In this document: piece by piece, positions 1 through 11,394 of the stretch
Layout of the letters: every line of letters begins with the position of its first letter
Position numbering within the stretch: the stretch's first letter is position 1
From: Halichoerus grypus
Taxonomy: Eukaryota > Chordata > Mammalia > Carnivora > Phocidae
Reading direction: 5' to 3'
Length of the DNA stretch: 64,000 bases
Assembly (NCBI RefSeq): GCF_964656455.1
Contig: NC_135718.1
Span: 47,058,014-47,122,013, forward strand
Notes under the pieces: model-generated
What the model was told of the DNA's origin: nothing
Database searches by the model: none
Seen by the model: only the letters and a program-made list of their open reading frames with translations
Position numbers and translations under genes: made by a program

Positions 1-157
1 AACGAGAGACAGAGAACATGAGAGGGAGGAGGGTCAGAGGGAGAAGCAGACTCCCTGCTGAGCAGGGAGCCCGATGTGGGACTCGATCCCAGGACTCCAG
101 GATCATGACCTGAGCCGAAGGCAGTCGCTTAACCAACTGAGCCACCCAGGTGCCCCT
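1..157 (-). mobile_element. Can-SINE (SINEC), cut by window edge
   Basis: Minus-strand tRNA-Lys-derived carnivore SINE. On the + strand it reads as the reversed body (GAGCAGGGAGCCCGATG...) and ends in the reversed 5' head (GAGCCACCCAGGTGCCCC). The reversed A-tail side lies before base 1. Confidence 0.92.
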
Positions 158-169
158 CTATGATTTTTT

Positions 170-376
170 TAATAACATTTTCCTTTCTCTAGCAAACTTT
201 ATTACATACAGTATAGAATACATGTAACACGCAAAATATGGGTTACTTGACTATTTCTGTTACTAGTAAAGCTATTAGTAGTTAAGTTTGGGGGGAGTCA
301 GGAGTTATACACAGATTTTTGACTGCTCTGGGGGTTGGCACCTCAAACCCCACGTGGTTCAAGGGTCAACTGTACA
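170..376 (-). mobile_element. Tigger-like DNA transposon fragment
   Basis: The segment ending CACGTGGTTCAAGGGTCAAC resembles the reverse complement of the terminal part of a Tigger-type (TcMar) element, which starts GTTGACCCTTGAAC. The subfamily was not determined. Confidence 0.55.
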
Positions 377-860
377 TTCACATTGTAGGGCAACCATCAC
401 CACCATCCATCCATGGAACTCTCTTTTTTTGTGTGAAACTCTGTGCCCATTAAACAATGACCCTATCTCTTTCTCTCCCCCAACCCCTGGCAACTACCAT
501 TCTACTTTCTGTTGCTATGAATTTAACTACTCTAGGGACCTCATATAAGTGGAATCGCACAGTATTTGTCGTTTTGTGATTGGCTTATTTCACTTAGCAT
601 AATGTCCTTAAGGTTCATTCACGTTGTAACAAGTTTCAAAAGTTCCTTTCTTTTTTAAGACCAAATAATATTCCTGTGTGTGTGTGCGTGTGCGTGTGTG
701 TGTGCACGCACACATGCGTGTGTACGTGCATGTGTGTAGACCACATTTTGTTTATCTAATTATCCATCAATGGACAACTGGATTGCTTCCACCTTTTGGC
801 TATTGTGAATAATGCTGCTATGAACATGGGTGTGCAGATAGCTCTGAGTCTTTGCTTTCA
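377..860 (-). mobile_element. L1 3'-end fragment, antisense
   Basis: Old L1 3' region read backwards, including the typical antisense phrases for 'cacttagcataatgtcctt' and 'ggctattgtgaataatgctg'. A TG-rich microsatellite sits inside it at 675-738. Confidence 0.8.
675..738. repeat. Degenerate (TG)n microsatellite with CG and CA turns
   Basis: Alternating purine-pyrimidine run with interspersed GCGTG, GCACGCACACATGCG and TACGTGCATG, so it changes from TG to CA phase and back inside the antisense L1. Confidence 0.9.
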
Positions 861-938
861 ATTCTTCATTCTAATCTTTATTATTTCCTTCCTTCAGATT
901 GTTTTAGGTTTAGTTGGCTGTTCTTTGTCCAATTTCTT

Positions 939-1146
939 TTTTTTTTTTTTTTTTTTTAAAGATTTTATTTATTTACTTGAGACAGAGAGAATGAGAGAGA
1001 GAGAGCACATGAGAGGGGGGAGGGTCAGAGGGAGAAGCAGACTCCCTGCCGAGCAGGGAGCCCGATGCGGGACTCGATCCAGGGACTCCAGGATCATGAC
1101 CTGAGCCGAAGGCAGTCGCTTAACCAACTGAGCCACCCAGGCGCCC
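939..1146 (-). mobile_element. Can-SINE with perfect 13-bp target duplication
   Basis: Complete minus-strand SINEC. The reversed A-tail is the T run from 939; the reversed 5' head ends GCCACCCAGGCGCCC. TGTCCAATTTCTT flanks it exactly at 926-938 and 1147-1159. It is inserted in the antisense L1, so it is younger than that L1. Confidence 0.95.
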
Positions 1147-1710
1147 TGTCCAATTTCTTGAGATGGAAAGTTAGGTTACTGATTTTACATTTTTCTTCTA
1201 TTTTTAATGTAGATATTCACAGGTATAAATTTTCCTCTGAGCTGCATCCCATAATTCTGTGTGTTGTATCTTCCTTTTCGTTCATCACAGAGTATTTTCT
1301 GATTTCCCTTGTGACTTCTTCTGTGACCCACTGGTTATTTAGAAGTGTGTTGTTTAATATCCACATATTTGTGAGTTTCCCAAATGTGTTTAAAAATGAT
1401 TCTCCTTTTATTCCACTGTGGTCAGAGAACATACTTTGTATTATTTTGGTGCTTCTAAATTTGTTGTGGTTTGTTTCATAGCATTTGGGCTATCCTTGAG
1501 AATGGTTCGTGGGCACTTGAGAAGAATTAATTCTGCTGTTGGTGGTTGTAGTGTTCTGTAGGTATCTGTTAGGTCTAGTTGGTTTACAGTGTTTTTGGTG
1601 TCTTCTGTCCCCTTGCTGATGTTCTGCCTCATTCTTGTAACCATTATTGTAAGTGTAGGAGTGTTGAAATCTCTATTATTGTTCAATTAACTATTTTTTT
1701 CTTCAATTCT

Positions 1711-1920
1711 TTTTTTTTATAAATTTTTTAAAAGATTTTATTTTATTTATTTGACAGAGAGAGACATAACGAGAGAGGGAACACAAGCAGGGAGACTGGT
1801 AGAGGGAGAAGCAGGCTTCCCGCAGAGCAGGGAGCCCGATGTGGGGCTCGATCCCAGGACCCTGGGATCATGACCTGAGCCGAAGATAGACGCTTAATGA
1901 CTGAGCCACCCAGGTGCCCC
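1711..1920 (-). mobile_element. Can-SINE with 16-bp target duplication
   Basis: Complete minus-strand SINEC flanked by TTTTTTCTTCAATTCT at 1695-1710 and 1921-1936. Second SINE inserted in the same antisense L1. Confidence 0.95.
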
Positions 1921-3175
1921 TTTTTTCTTCAATTCTGCCAGTTTTTGCTGCATGTATTTTGGTGTTCCTTTGTTAGCTATACCTATGTTTATAACTGTTG
2001 TATTTTCTGATGAACTGATCCTTTTATTGTCCTAGAGTGTCCCTGTTTATCTCTAGTAACATTTTTGTTTTAAAGTCTAATTTCTGATACTAATATAGCC
2101 AGCTTCCTTATGTACATGATAGATCTTTGTTCATTTTTACTTTCCTATCTTTAGATCTAAATTGTGTCTCCGGTAGACAGCATGTAGTTGGATCTTGGTT
2201 CACTTTTTACTCACTTTGGCAATCCCTGCCTTTTGCTTGGATTGTTTGATCCATTCATATTATCGATAATGCTATATTAATGCTCTTTTGATATATGAGA
2301 TTATTGATACCGTTGGATTTAGGTCTGCTGTTTTACTTTTTGTTTTCTGAATTACTCATGTCTTTTTGTTTCCTCTGTTCCTTCTGTACTGCTTTCTTTT
2401 GCATTAAATGATACTTTTCTAATGTGACATTTTGATTTCTTTAATGATTTTTTTTCACTTTTTAAAGCTATTTCTTTAGTAGCTGTCCTGGGGCTTATTT
2501 TACATACCGTAACATATAAAATCTGCTTCAGACTTATACTAACTTAATTCCAGTGAGATCTAGAAATATGACTCCTTTATAGCTCTATTCTCTTTTCCTG
2601 ATTTTTGCGGCATTATTGTTACACGTATTACATCTTTGTATGTTGCAAATTCAACAATACTTGTTATAATCGTTACTTCATGTAATTTTATGTGTCTTAG
2701 AGAAGCTAGAAGAAGAAAAGAGAGCAGTTATATGTCCATAGCTTTTGGCATTTTAGCTCTTTTATTTCCAGCTTCTAGGTCTCTTCATTTGTTCCTGTGG
2801 ACTCAAGTTACCACCTGGAGTCATATCCTTAGCCCAAGACAGATTTGCTTCTACCTGCCTCCTCTGTGCTACCATTGGCAAATATCTTACATTTCCAAAT
2901 GTTATAGGACAGATAGTACAGTAATATACATTTTTTTATACATTTGCTTTTTAAATCAACTAAGAGAAGAAAGGAAAAGAAAAATTCATTTGTGCTGTGT
3001 TTTATAATCACATAACTACCTTATCAGAGCTCCTGTTTCTTCATGTGTATTTGCATTATGTCTGGGGTCACTTGCTTTCAGCCTGAAGAACTTCCTTTAG
3101 TATTTCTTGAAAGGTTGGTGTGCCAGCAATGAAATCCTGTGCTTTTGTTTATCTGGGAGTGTCTTTATCTCACTT

Positions 3176-3496
3176 TCATTTCTTAAAGATAACTTTGCAG
3201 GGTATAGAATTCTTGGCTGACAGTTTTTTCTCCCCGCTTTGAGCACACTGACTGTTACTCCACTGCCCTCTGGCCTCCATGTCTGATGAGAAGCGGTTGT
3301 TAATATTGTTGGAATTCCATTGTAAATGATGTGTCATTTTTCTCTTGATGCTTTCAACATTTTCTCCTTGTTTTAGCTTCAGCAGTTTTACTACAATGTG
3401 TCTATTTGTGAATCTCTTTGTGTTTATCCTACTTGGACTCTGTTGAGCTCCTTGTTGATTAAGGTTTTTCATTGGATTTGGGAACTTTTCAGCCAT
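3176..3496 (-). pseudogene. L1 ORF1 remnant
   Basis: An open segment of 106 codons on the minus strand. It shows the nucleic-acid-binding part of L1 ORF1p: a run with RHIVVKLLKLKQGENV, then DMEARGQW, and a degraded end before the conserved PAKL-type segment. It lacks the N-terminal coiled coil and true C terminus. It is an inactive retrotransposon fragment. Confidence 0.7.
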
Positions 3497-3671
3497 TATT
3501 TCTTCAAATATTTTTTCTGATCCTTTCTCTTCTCCCCTTTTGTGGGATGATTTTTGAGTGGTCTCAGTGCTTTTAAAATCTTAAATGGTCTAACTGGGGG
3601 TAGAGTGTGTGGAATCCTAGGCATTCGCTGCCAACAGCCTGGGTGGTGGCATCCAGGAAGCAGGAGATACT

Positions 3672-3949
3672 CTGTGGCCCCCAGTGCAGTCAAGAAGGCC
3701 AGGGTGGGTTGGGGCTGCCAGCTCTGGTGGCAGCAAAAATCCCAGCTGGCTCTGAGAGAGGCATGGTTGCTGTCTGCGGGGCCCACCTGCAGGCTTACTG
3801 GCGCATTTCATGTTGGCTTCTGTGCCCCAGCGTGGCAGGCTGTGAAGACCCGAGTGGTAGCATTTTGCTCTGAGCCCACTGGAACCTGCATGCATGTGGG
3901 TCTTTGTGGTGGGGGTTTGGCTCAGTGCCACCTCTGTGCCCAGGACATA
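3672..3949. repeat. Copy 1 of a 278-bp local direct duplication
   Basis: Aligns to 5071-5349 in the same orientation with about 18 differences and a 1-base gap (roughly 93% identity by eye). Most differences are transitions, several of them TG or CA against CG. It starts about 110 bases past the antisense L1. Its own class is unknown; an L1 5' UTR-like or other unclassified repeat is possible. Confidence 0.88.
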
Positions 3950-4317
3950 CTACAGAGGGTACAGGAGCCTGGTACTCTGTTAACCAATCCTAAGGGTGGA
4001 GAGAGGCGTCCAGAGTTCAGCCATTGGACTGATGGGGCTTCTCATAGGTCCCAGGGGGCAGTGTGAGGGGGATTGGGCACTTTACAGGAAGACTGGGAGC
4101 CTCCTGAAACAGATGCAGAAGGTGCTGGACACCAATTACCAATGATGCTGAAGGGCAGCCCCTTTTTGGGGGGTGAGGCTGTGCCTGGGCCAAGGTCCAT
4201 CTCCAGCCAATGTCAGCACTGACCCTAAAATGTCCAGGAGTCAAGAATGTCTACCATTCAGTTCTTGAAAACCCTGTGCCTGCAGCTGTCTCCACCCTGT
4301 GCCAGGCGTTGAGTTCC

Positions 4318-4530
4318 AGGGCAATAATAATATTAACAACAGTGATGCTAGTCTGTACGTGCTGAGTTGACCACTAAGCTAGGTGTGAAATATGCATTAA
4401 CTCATTTAATTCTCTCAAAAGCTCTATCAGGTCAATTGCCAGATGATAAAACTGAGGCCCAGAGAAGTTAAGTGACTTACCTAAGGTCATGTAGCTAGAA
4501 AACAGCAAAGATAGAATTGGAACGTAGGCC
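4318..4530 (-). mobile_element. MIR SINE, antisense
   Basis: Contains the antisense MIR core: TTAACTCATTTAATTCTC, AAACTGAGGCCCAGAGAAG and TTAAGTGACTTACCTAAGGT. Confidence 0.85.
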
Positions 4531-4551
4531 TTCCTCATTCCAGAACCCATA

Positions 4552-4745
4552 CTTTTTATTTTTTATTTATTTTTTAAGAGGGAGAAGGGGTGGGGAGGGG
4601 CAGAGGGAGAGGGAGAGAGAATCTCTAGCAGACTCCCCGCTGAGCATGGAGCCCGACTTGGGGCTCGATCTCACGACCCTGAGACTAAGACCTGAGCTGA
4701 AATCAAGAGTCAGATGCTCCACTGACTTAGCCACCCAGGTGCCCC
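4552..4745 (-). mobile_element. Older Can-SINE, antisense
   Basis: Diverged SINEC ending GCCACCCAGGTGCCCC. The imperfect flanking repeats around CCAGAACCCATAC and CCAGAGCCCGTGT suggest a decayed target duplication. It lies between the two copies of the 278-bp duplication. Confidence 0.88.
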
Positions 4746-4831
4746 CAGAGCCCGTGTTTTTTAAATTAGGGTCTATGATCTGCCTTAGCATCCAGCCTGA
4801 TCTCCACTGTCAATCTTAGAAAGTCAGGGTT

Positions 4832-4905
4832 CTTTATTTTTTTAATTTATTTTTTATTTTTTTAGATTTTAGTTCACATGTAGAGTATCATTAGTTTTCA
4901 GAAAG
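4832..4905 (-). mobile_element. Short L1 3'-end fragment, antisense
   Basis: TTTTAGTTCACATGTAGAGT...ATTAGTTTTCAG resembles a diverged form of the carnivore L1 3' terminus seen at 50975. Confidence 0.5.
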
Positions 4906-5070
4906 TTGGGGTTCTTTATTTATTTATTTTTGTTAGTCAGGGTTCTTTACAAAGATGGGTTACTGGAAATGAAGAGCAGCAAGGACGATGTGAGTAGAGA
5001 CCATAACAGACCTGGTCTGGCCAAGTTGTTATGTCTGGAAGATTGCAGTACTGGCCCAGCCCCAGGGTGT

Positions 5071-5349
5071 CTGCGGCCCCCAGTGCAGTCAGAAGGCCGG
5101 GGTGGGTTGGGGCTGCCAGCTCTGGTGGCAGCAGAAATCCCAGCTGGCTCTGAGAGAGGCACGGTTGCTGTCTGCGGGGCCCACCTGCAGGCTTACTGGC
5201 GCATTTCACGTCGGCTTCTGCGCCCTAGCGTGGCAGGCTGTGAAGACCCGAGTGATAGCATTTTGCTCTGAGCCCGCTGGAACCTGCATGGGTATGGGTG
5301 TTGGTGGTGGGGGTTTGGCTCGGTGCCACCTCTGTGCCCAGGATGCATA
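5071..5349. repeat. Copy 2 of the 278-bp local direct duplication
   Basis: Partner of 3672-3949, about 1.4 kb downstream and in the same orientation. At several mismatches this copy keeps CG where copy 1 has TG or CA (for example CACGTCGG against CATGTTGG). Copy 1 has therefore lost more CpGs to deamination, or copy 2 sits in less methylated sequence. Confidence 0.88.
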
Positions 5350-5739
5350 ATGTGCCCAGGACAGAGCTGGGCCCAGACACGCTACAGTTGCCCAGCCATC
5401 TCTGAGCTCCTACTGTGTGCCAGGCCCGTGCTCGATAAGGCTCCATCCCTGTCCTCAGTGGGATAGACAGAAACACTGCGGGCTGTTCCGGATGACCAGG
5501 GCTCTGGTTGAGGTTTGTGGCGCAGGACCGGCTCGGCCTGTGGCTTCATGTGAAGCCTCCGAGAGGAGGAGTCTAGAACTGGGGTGGGGAAGGCTTCCAA
5601 ACAAGCGTGTAAATAACGAGGCTGTGCTTTCTGGGAAGCGCGAGCCCTTGGCTGTGGCTGGCGCGCTGGGTGCCTGAGGGGAGGAGAGGGAGGTGTGGCC
5701 ACAGCAGGTGGTGAAGGGCCTGTGTGCCAAGCTGCACAA

Positions 5740-5945
5740 ACTTGGTTATCTGGAGGGCAGGGGGCAGCCACCCAAGGGTTTGGGTGACATGCTCCGATTG
5801 GCATTTTGAAAGCTCACACTGGTGGCAGTCGGAGGCCGGGCCGGAGGAGGCAAGACTGCAAACAAAACCAGTCCAGTAACGTGGACGGATGATAAGACCA
5901 GATGTTGGGCAAGGAAGGGTGAGCAAAGGTTGGAGGTGAGGGGAC
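5740..5945 (-). mobile_element. L2 LINE fragment, antisense
   Basis: GGGTGACATGCTCCGATTGGCATTTTGAAAGCTCACACTGG follows the antisense L2 consensus pattern (agcagtgacatgatctgattt...). Strongly diverged. Confidence 0.55.
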
Positions 5946-7046
5946 AAATTCCAGACACTGTAAGAAGGTACCATCTCTGGGGCATGGTGACCACTCTGGG
6001 CCACCTTTCCTCATCTCCAAAATGTATCTGCAATTTGGGGTCCGTGCAGGACTCCCGGCCCTGATGGCTCACTCACATCTCTGGCTGGAGGAGGCAGGGG
6101 TGTGGATGAGGGCAGGACATCCAGGTGTCCTTGCCCTAAGCCCTCTGTCCACCCTTCCTGGCGGTCAGGCCCAGCCACACTCAGCCTGGCAGCCTCCCAT
6201 CAGGCGCTGAGCTGGGAGCAGAAATCCTCCAAGCTCTCAGGCTCTCTCGCTCAATCTTGCCATGTCAGGACGTTCTTGGTGGTGGTGGGGAGGGGGCTGC
6301 TTATATCTTTGAGGGAGGTCTGAGGGGTGTCATCTCCCGTGCCTCCTGTGTCCAGGGAAGGACCGGGCCCTGTGAGGGGTCCGGGGAGGGCCTGAGCCCA
6401 GGGGAGCTGCCGTTCCTGAGTCAGCATGCCCAGGGCGGCTAATGAAATCCAGATGTCAGACAGAAAACAATCATCGCCCCCACCCATCTGGCGGCTCGGG
6501 TTACTTGGAGATTGCAAAAGAAGAAGAAAAATAGAGCAGGGAGAGAATCGATCCTAGAACAGCTGAAACCTTAGAGGCGGTATGTAAATAGTTTCAGGGT
6601 CTTGCTCAGGCGAGGAACAAGAGGTGAGGGAAGAGCAAAGGCTAGCCCAGGCCTCCTTCTCCCCCACTCTGACCTCTGCAGCCCCTGGACCCCAACCCTT
6701 GGACTGCTCCCCAGGCCAGAGCAGGCTGGGGTCCCTGGGGGGCTCTGAAGGAGGCAGGGAGAGCTGTGACCTCCAGCCCATGTCTGACGCCTACCTGGGA
6801 TTTCCAGCCCCCCCCCCCCTTCCAGCCCTGCCCTCACTGCAGGCCCAGGTGTCCTCCGGGGCCAGAGGGGCTGGAGCCTGGGAAGGGGACAGGCAGAGAG
6901 GGACTGAGGGTACACAGGATTTTCCCTGCAGAACCTTGGGCTCAGGATCCTTGATTAGTTCAGAGCCATCAGTATGCTGGTGGGGAAACTGAGGTTTTCT
7001 CGCAGCATGGGGCCAGGACTACATGTTATGAAGGATCCATAGAGTG

Positions 7047-7103
7047 AGGAAGGAAGGAGGAGAGGAGAAGAAGGAAGGAAGGGAGGGAGGGAAGGAGGGA
7101 AGA
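7047..7103. repeat. (GGAA)n / purine-rich microsatellite
   Basis: All-purine tract built of GGAA, GGGA and GAGA units. GGAA is also the core recognised by ETS factors. Confidence 0.85.
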
Positions 7104-7394
7104 CAAACAGCATCATTATGTGACTCCAGCAAGGAAGGGCTGGCCCAGGGCTGGTGGCTTGTGTGTATACAGAGTAGTTTTGCAGGGGTTCCTCTGGACC
7201 TTGGGGCTGGCCGCCCGGCCAAGGGGCTTGGGCTGTGACGTCCTGGTGCTTGGCACAGGACCTGGAATGTGTCAAGCGTTCGGGGAATGTTAGCCGGGAT
7301 GGGTGTTGGCGGGGGACTGTGGAGGGCCTCCTGGTCGGCATAGGTGCTGACGCCGGAGAAGGACCCCAGAGCCAGTGTGGCAGCCTCTTCTGAG

Positions 7395-7660
7395 ACCCCG
7401 TCCCTGTGGTGGGGTAGTTCTGAACACAGACCCTGACGCCAGCCGTCCTGGGTTCGACCCCCGGCGCTGGAATGTACTAGCTGCGTGTCTTTGGGAAAAT
7501 TAATGGAATGTCCCTGGACCTCAGTTTCCTCCTCTGTAAGATGAAGATCGTGGGGTGTTGTGAGGATAAATGAATTCTCTCATCCGTAGTGCTTAACAGA
7601 GAGCCTGGCACCTCATACACACGCCAAGTGTTAGCTGTTGTGATTGTGTTAATGACCATC
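7395..7660 (+). mobile_element. MIR SINE
   Basis: Nearly full length: CTGGGTTCGACCCC tRNA-like box, ACCTCAGTTTCCTCCTCTGT core, GTTGTGAGGATAAATGA, and a tail with GCCTGGCACCTCATAC. Confidence 0.9.
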
Positions 7661-8427
7661 CTTACTGTTATGCTCGGCTATTTCAGACTGTTTCAGGACA
7701 TTCCAGAGGTCTGAGAAAGTGCTTCAGGGCTGTGGGCTTATCAGAGGGGCCCAGTCCTCCCATCCCATCCTGGTCCCACACAGGGGGCTGCTTCTGGGAC
7801 CGGCCAGAAAGGGGCTGAGGGATCGTCAGGAGCCTTGGGATAGGGGCAGGGGCAGCCTCTTAAGACTTTGGGTCACCCAGGTTTGTTGAAGGACAGGAAG
7901 GTAGGGACTGGGTCCTGGAGGCTCCATTTTGCCCAAGTGGGTGCTCTAGGAGGAGGGCGCTGGGGCACGGCTGGAAGATGCCCAGTGCCTCCTGTGGGCT
8001 GTCAGCTCCCCTCTGGCCCAGCCAAGTGCTGGCCCCGGCACAGACAAGTGGGAGCAGCTGCGGGGGCGGGGGGCGGGGGGAGGGACTGAGAGGCGGGGTG
8101 CAGGGTGTGGGGGCTCCCTGGGTAGCCACTTGTACATCCTTCCTGCTGTCCCGGGCCTGGCAGGAAAGAGTCCGAGAGGGCCAGTTTCACATCCTCAGCT
8201 GCCAGTTCTCCTTTTAAATGGACCACAGATGGTGTCTCAGAGCCCCCAGCAATCTTGCCATGTCAGTTGGCCTTCCCTTCTCAATCCTCTGCCCCTGGGC
8301 CTCGAGGGACAGGGATGTTGGCAGAACGGGGAGCCAGGACCCATCCCTGGTCCTTGAACCACCTGCAGGGCTTAGTGGTTGGAGGGCTGGAGCCAAGCAG
8401 TTGCATCCTTGGACTGAACAACCCCCC

Positions 8428-8515
8428 AGTGTCATTTCCTCCAGGCAGCCTTCTCTGGTTTCTCCTGTTCTCCAAGCCCAAAGGGACTGCTTTCCTCTGA
8501 ACACTGAAGGACCCC
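8428..8515 (+). mobile_element. Possible L2 3' region fragment
   Basis: TCATTTCCTCCAGGCAGCCTTCTCTG resembles the L2 segment about feeding into the 3' UTR. Too short and diverged for certainty. Confidence 0.35.
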
Positions 8516-8689
8516 ATTCACTCACTCATTAATTCCTTACCTGCCCGTGGCCTCTTGTGTGCCAGGCTCTTGGCCTGCCCCTCTCACATAGTTTTTTCCT
8601 CTTGGAGTAGCTCAGAACCATGGAAGGTTCTGACGGGGTCATCCCTTGGCCCCTCAACCTCACTGAGGACGGGAGAGTGCAGGGCGGTG

Positions 8690-8890
8690 GAATCTCACAG
8701 AGCTGGGCTCAGTCGGCTCTTCTGCCCTTTCCCAGCTGCGTGTCCTTGTGCTTGTCGTACAGTGTACCCGGGCATCTGTAAAATGGGCTCACGCACCTTG
8801 CAGGGTGTTTGTGGGAAATGTGTGGGCAAAGCAGGTGACACAGAGCTTGGCATCGCACGGCAGTTGGTAAATGGCAGCCCTTGCTAGTCC
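8690..8890 (+). mobile_element. MIR SINE, diverged
   Basis: Keeps GCTGCGTGTCCTTG, a CATCTGTAAAATGGG core and CAGAGCTTGGCATCG near its end. Confidence 0.7.
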
Positions 8891-9239
8891 TACACAGTAC
8901 ATCGCGGGGCCTCCCGAGCCTCATCGGCCCTCATTTGTGAAGAGCCTGGCTTCATGAGGTAGATGAGAAGCAGCCTGGGACGCAACGGGCACTGAACCTT
9001 CCTCTTTCCTTTTCCCTGCCCCACCCCCGCCAGGCCGCTTAACCACACACACAGGTGCACACCGCACCTGCGCCTACGCACGCACACCTGGGACTCTCAG
9101 CCTCTGCCTGGGCTCATGCCATCGCCCCCACCCTGCAGGGCCCTTCCCTCATCTCTTCCCTCCTACCCCCTTTCAGAGCCCAGAGGAATCCCCCTCCCTC
9201 AGGCACCTTTCCCAGCCATCCTAGACCCACAGACTCTCC

Positions 9240-9420
9240 TCTCTGAACCCCAGTTTTCATAACCAGCACCCCAACCCAGGCCTTCAATGGCTTCTCACCT
9301 GTACTGTCTCTCCATCTAGTGCCCAGAGGACGGACCAGGCCCCTCATGATGTGGGCTCTGCTCTGCTCCAGGCCTGGAATGTGGCCCCAGCGTGGCTCCA
9401 GGAGGCAATGCCCATGTGTT
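9240..9420 (+). mobile_element. Possible L2 3' region fragment
   Basis: Reads like a decayed L2 tail (CTTCAATGGCTTCTCACCTG, CCAGGCCTGGAATGTGGCCC). Low confidence. Confidence 0.35.
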
Positions 9421-10435
9421 TGCCATTTGAGATTTGAGCCTTCCCATGCCCCGGGACTTAGCCGGTGCCATGCCCTTGGCTGGTAATTCTCTCTCAGTTT
9501 CTCCTATCTTCTCCCAGCCCAGCCCACATGTCCCCTCTCGTGTGGAGCATCCTCCTGTGCCCCTCCATGCCCCCTGCCTTGCTGCTTCCCTGTCTTGCTG
9601 AGCCCTGCCTAGCCCTGGGCTGATCCTCACACAACCCTCTGTCCTACTTTCTGGGGGCCTGGCCCAGGCGGGGGCTGTGTCTGCTTGGCCGGCAGAGGGG
9701 CACGCGTGAGCTCTGGGGGCAGCTCTTATCCCAGGCCTGCTTCTCAGTAGCTGGTCACCTGTGGCCTAGCCTTTCCTGCCCTTGAGCCCTCACACTGCCT
9801 GAGCCTCTGAAATGGGGTCAGCCGGGGAGCCCGCGTCGGGACCTGTGTGAGCTCCAGAGGTGGGGAGGCAGGCAGGTGGGTTTTGAAAGCTGTCTAGTTG
9901 TGCCATTTGCCCCCACTGCCCATCGAGCAGCCAAGTGCAGCCCACAGAACGTTTGCCTGAATGACTAGAGGGTATGTGGGCTTCTGATACCGGCCCTCTT
10001 CTGTGCCTGGGCCCTGGAGATACATTTGTGACGGCAGCAGCTTCCCTTCCTACCATGTCTGGGGTGGTGCCCGGGGACAGAGCCTGCTCTGGGTTCTCCT
10101 GCACCCCGTGGTTTTGTCTGGAGAAGGAGGTGGCCTGGCCTCTGGGTTCGGGGACTGGGCACCACTGACCTGGCCTGCCTTTAAGAGCTGGGCTCTCTCC
10201 CCACCATGTCGAAGATTGGGCTGCAGAGAAATTGGACAGCAGGGGCCAGGAAGGAATGCCCATGGAGTGGGTTGGGGAGCCAGGGGAAATGAGACCTCCC
10301 TCTTGCCTGGCTTACAAAGCACCCCCGTCACTGGCTGATGCGATTCTCACTCCAGCCTGCGCTGTTTCTGCAGTCCGTCTCCCTACCTTCTTCTCTCTCT
10401 TCATCTCCCCCTCACTTCCTTTCTTCCTTCTTTTG

Positions 10436-10520
10436 TTTTGTAACAAAGCAGCACGGAGAGGTTAAGTAACTTGTCTTACAGCTGGCGAGGATCAGGCCAA
10501 GTCGGCCCCATTCCAGGGCC
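10436..10520 (-). mobile_element. MIR fragment, antisense
   Basis: AGAGGTTAAGTAACTTGTCTTACAGCTGGCGAGGATC matches the antisense MIR core and tRNA-related end. Confidence 0.6.
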
Positions 10521-11179
10521 CAGCCTTTCCCACTGCCCCTCTCGGCCCACAAGAATGGTTCTGTCCCCTAGGACACACTGTGCACCTGCTGTGCTCTGAC
10601 CCAAGCAAAGACCAGGCCGTGGGAGAAAGTGTGCCCCCTTCTTGCTCCAGGCTTTCCTCGCTGCCTTGTATCCTGGTACTTCCCTGGCTTTGGCTAGGGA
10701 GGGAGGCTTTGTATGGGAGCCAGTCTCTCATCCCACAGGTTGGGGTGACAGTGAGGAGGGGGATGTGTTTCCAAGGTGGTGAGCATGATGACAAGGAGTA
10801 AAAACTGCCAGAAGCCCAAGCTCCTCTGCCCCTTGCTGGGGAGCACGAAGCTCAAACAGGGCTGGGGGTCCCCTCCTCCCACCGGCCTTTTGAGCTGTCC
10901 CTATTCATCAGTTACTCCCTCCTTTGTGTTCCCCAAAGATCCGCACACAACCAGCTTAGTATTTTGTGTTCTGATTATGATCTTGGGGCAGGGGTGGGTG
11001 GGCCCAGGAAGTCCTGGTACACGGTGAGTACTCAGCAAGCGTGAGCTGCTTCTGCAGCTCTGACCCTGGCTGCCTGTGTCTGCTGGGGCACCTGCTGCAG
11101 AACTGGGGCCGTCATCTGGAGGGGCGAGAAGGCACATTAGCTGCCTGTGTGGGGGGCGCTCACTACGTCCAGCTGCTGC

Positions 11180-11330
11180 TCGAAGCACTTGACGCATGTT
11201 GACTCATCTACTTCCTGCTGCAGCCCTCTGGGCTGGGGATCCTATGTTCCCCATTGCCCTGAGAGGGTAAGTGACTTGCCCAGGGTCACACAGCACAGAT
11301 GCAGTCCAGGAGGTCTTGCTTCAGAGGCTG
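11180..11330 (-). mobile_element. MIR fragment, antisense
   Basis: GAGAGGGTAAGTGACTTGCCCAGGGTCACACAGC is the MIR antisense core. Confidence 0.75.
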
Positions 11331-11394
11331 TGCTGCCATAAATTTGTGAGGAAGGAAGGAAGAAATGAACAAGACTCCATTGGAATGTAGGGAA

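Larger units (their letters stand above)
861..3560 (-). mobile_element. Old L1 (L1M/HAL1 type) antisense, with ORF1 and ORF2 endonuclease-region remnants
   Basis: Read on the minus strand it runs from an ORF1 remnant (3176-3496) through an inter-ORF spacer to the start and endonuclease region of ORF2 (about 2450 back to 1150). It then jumps to the 3' end listed at 377-860, so most of ORF2 is missing. It is interrupted by two younger SINEs at 939-1146 and 1711-1920. All frames are broken. Confidence 0.78.
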
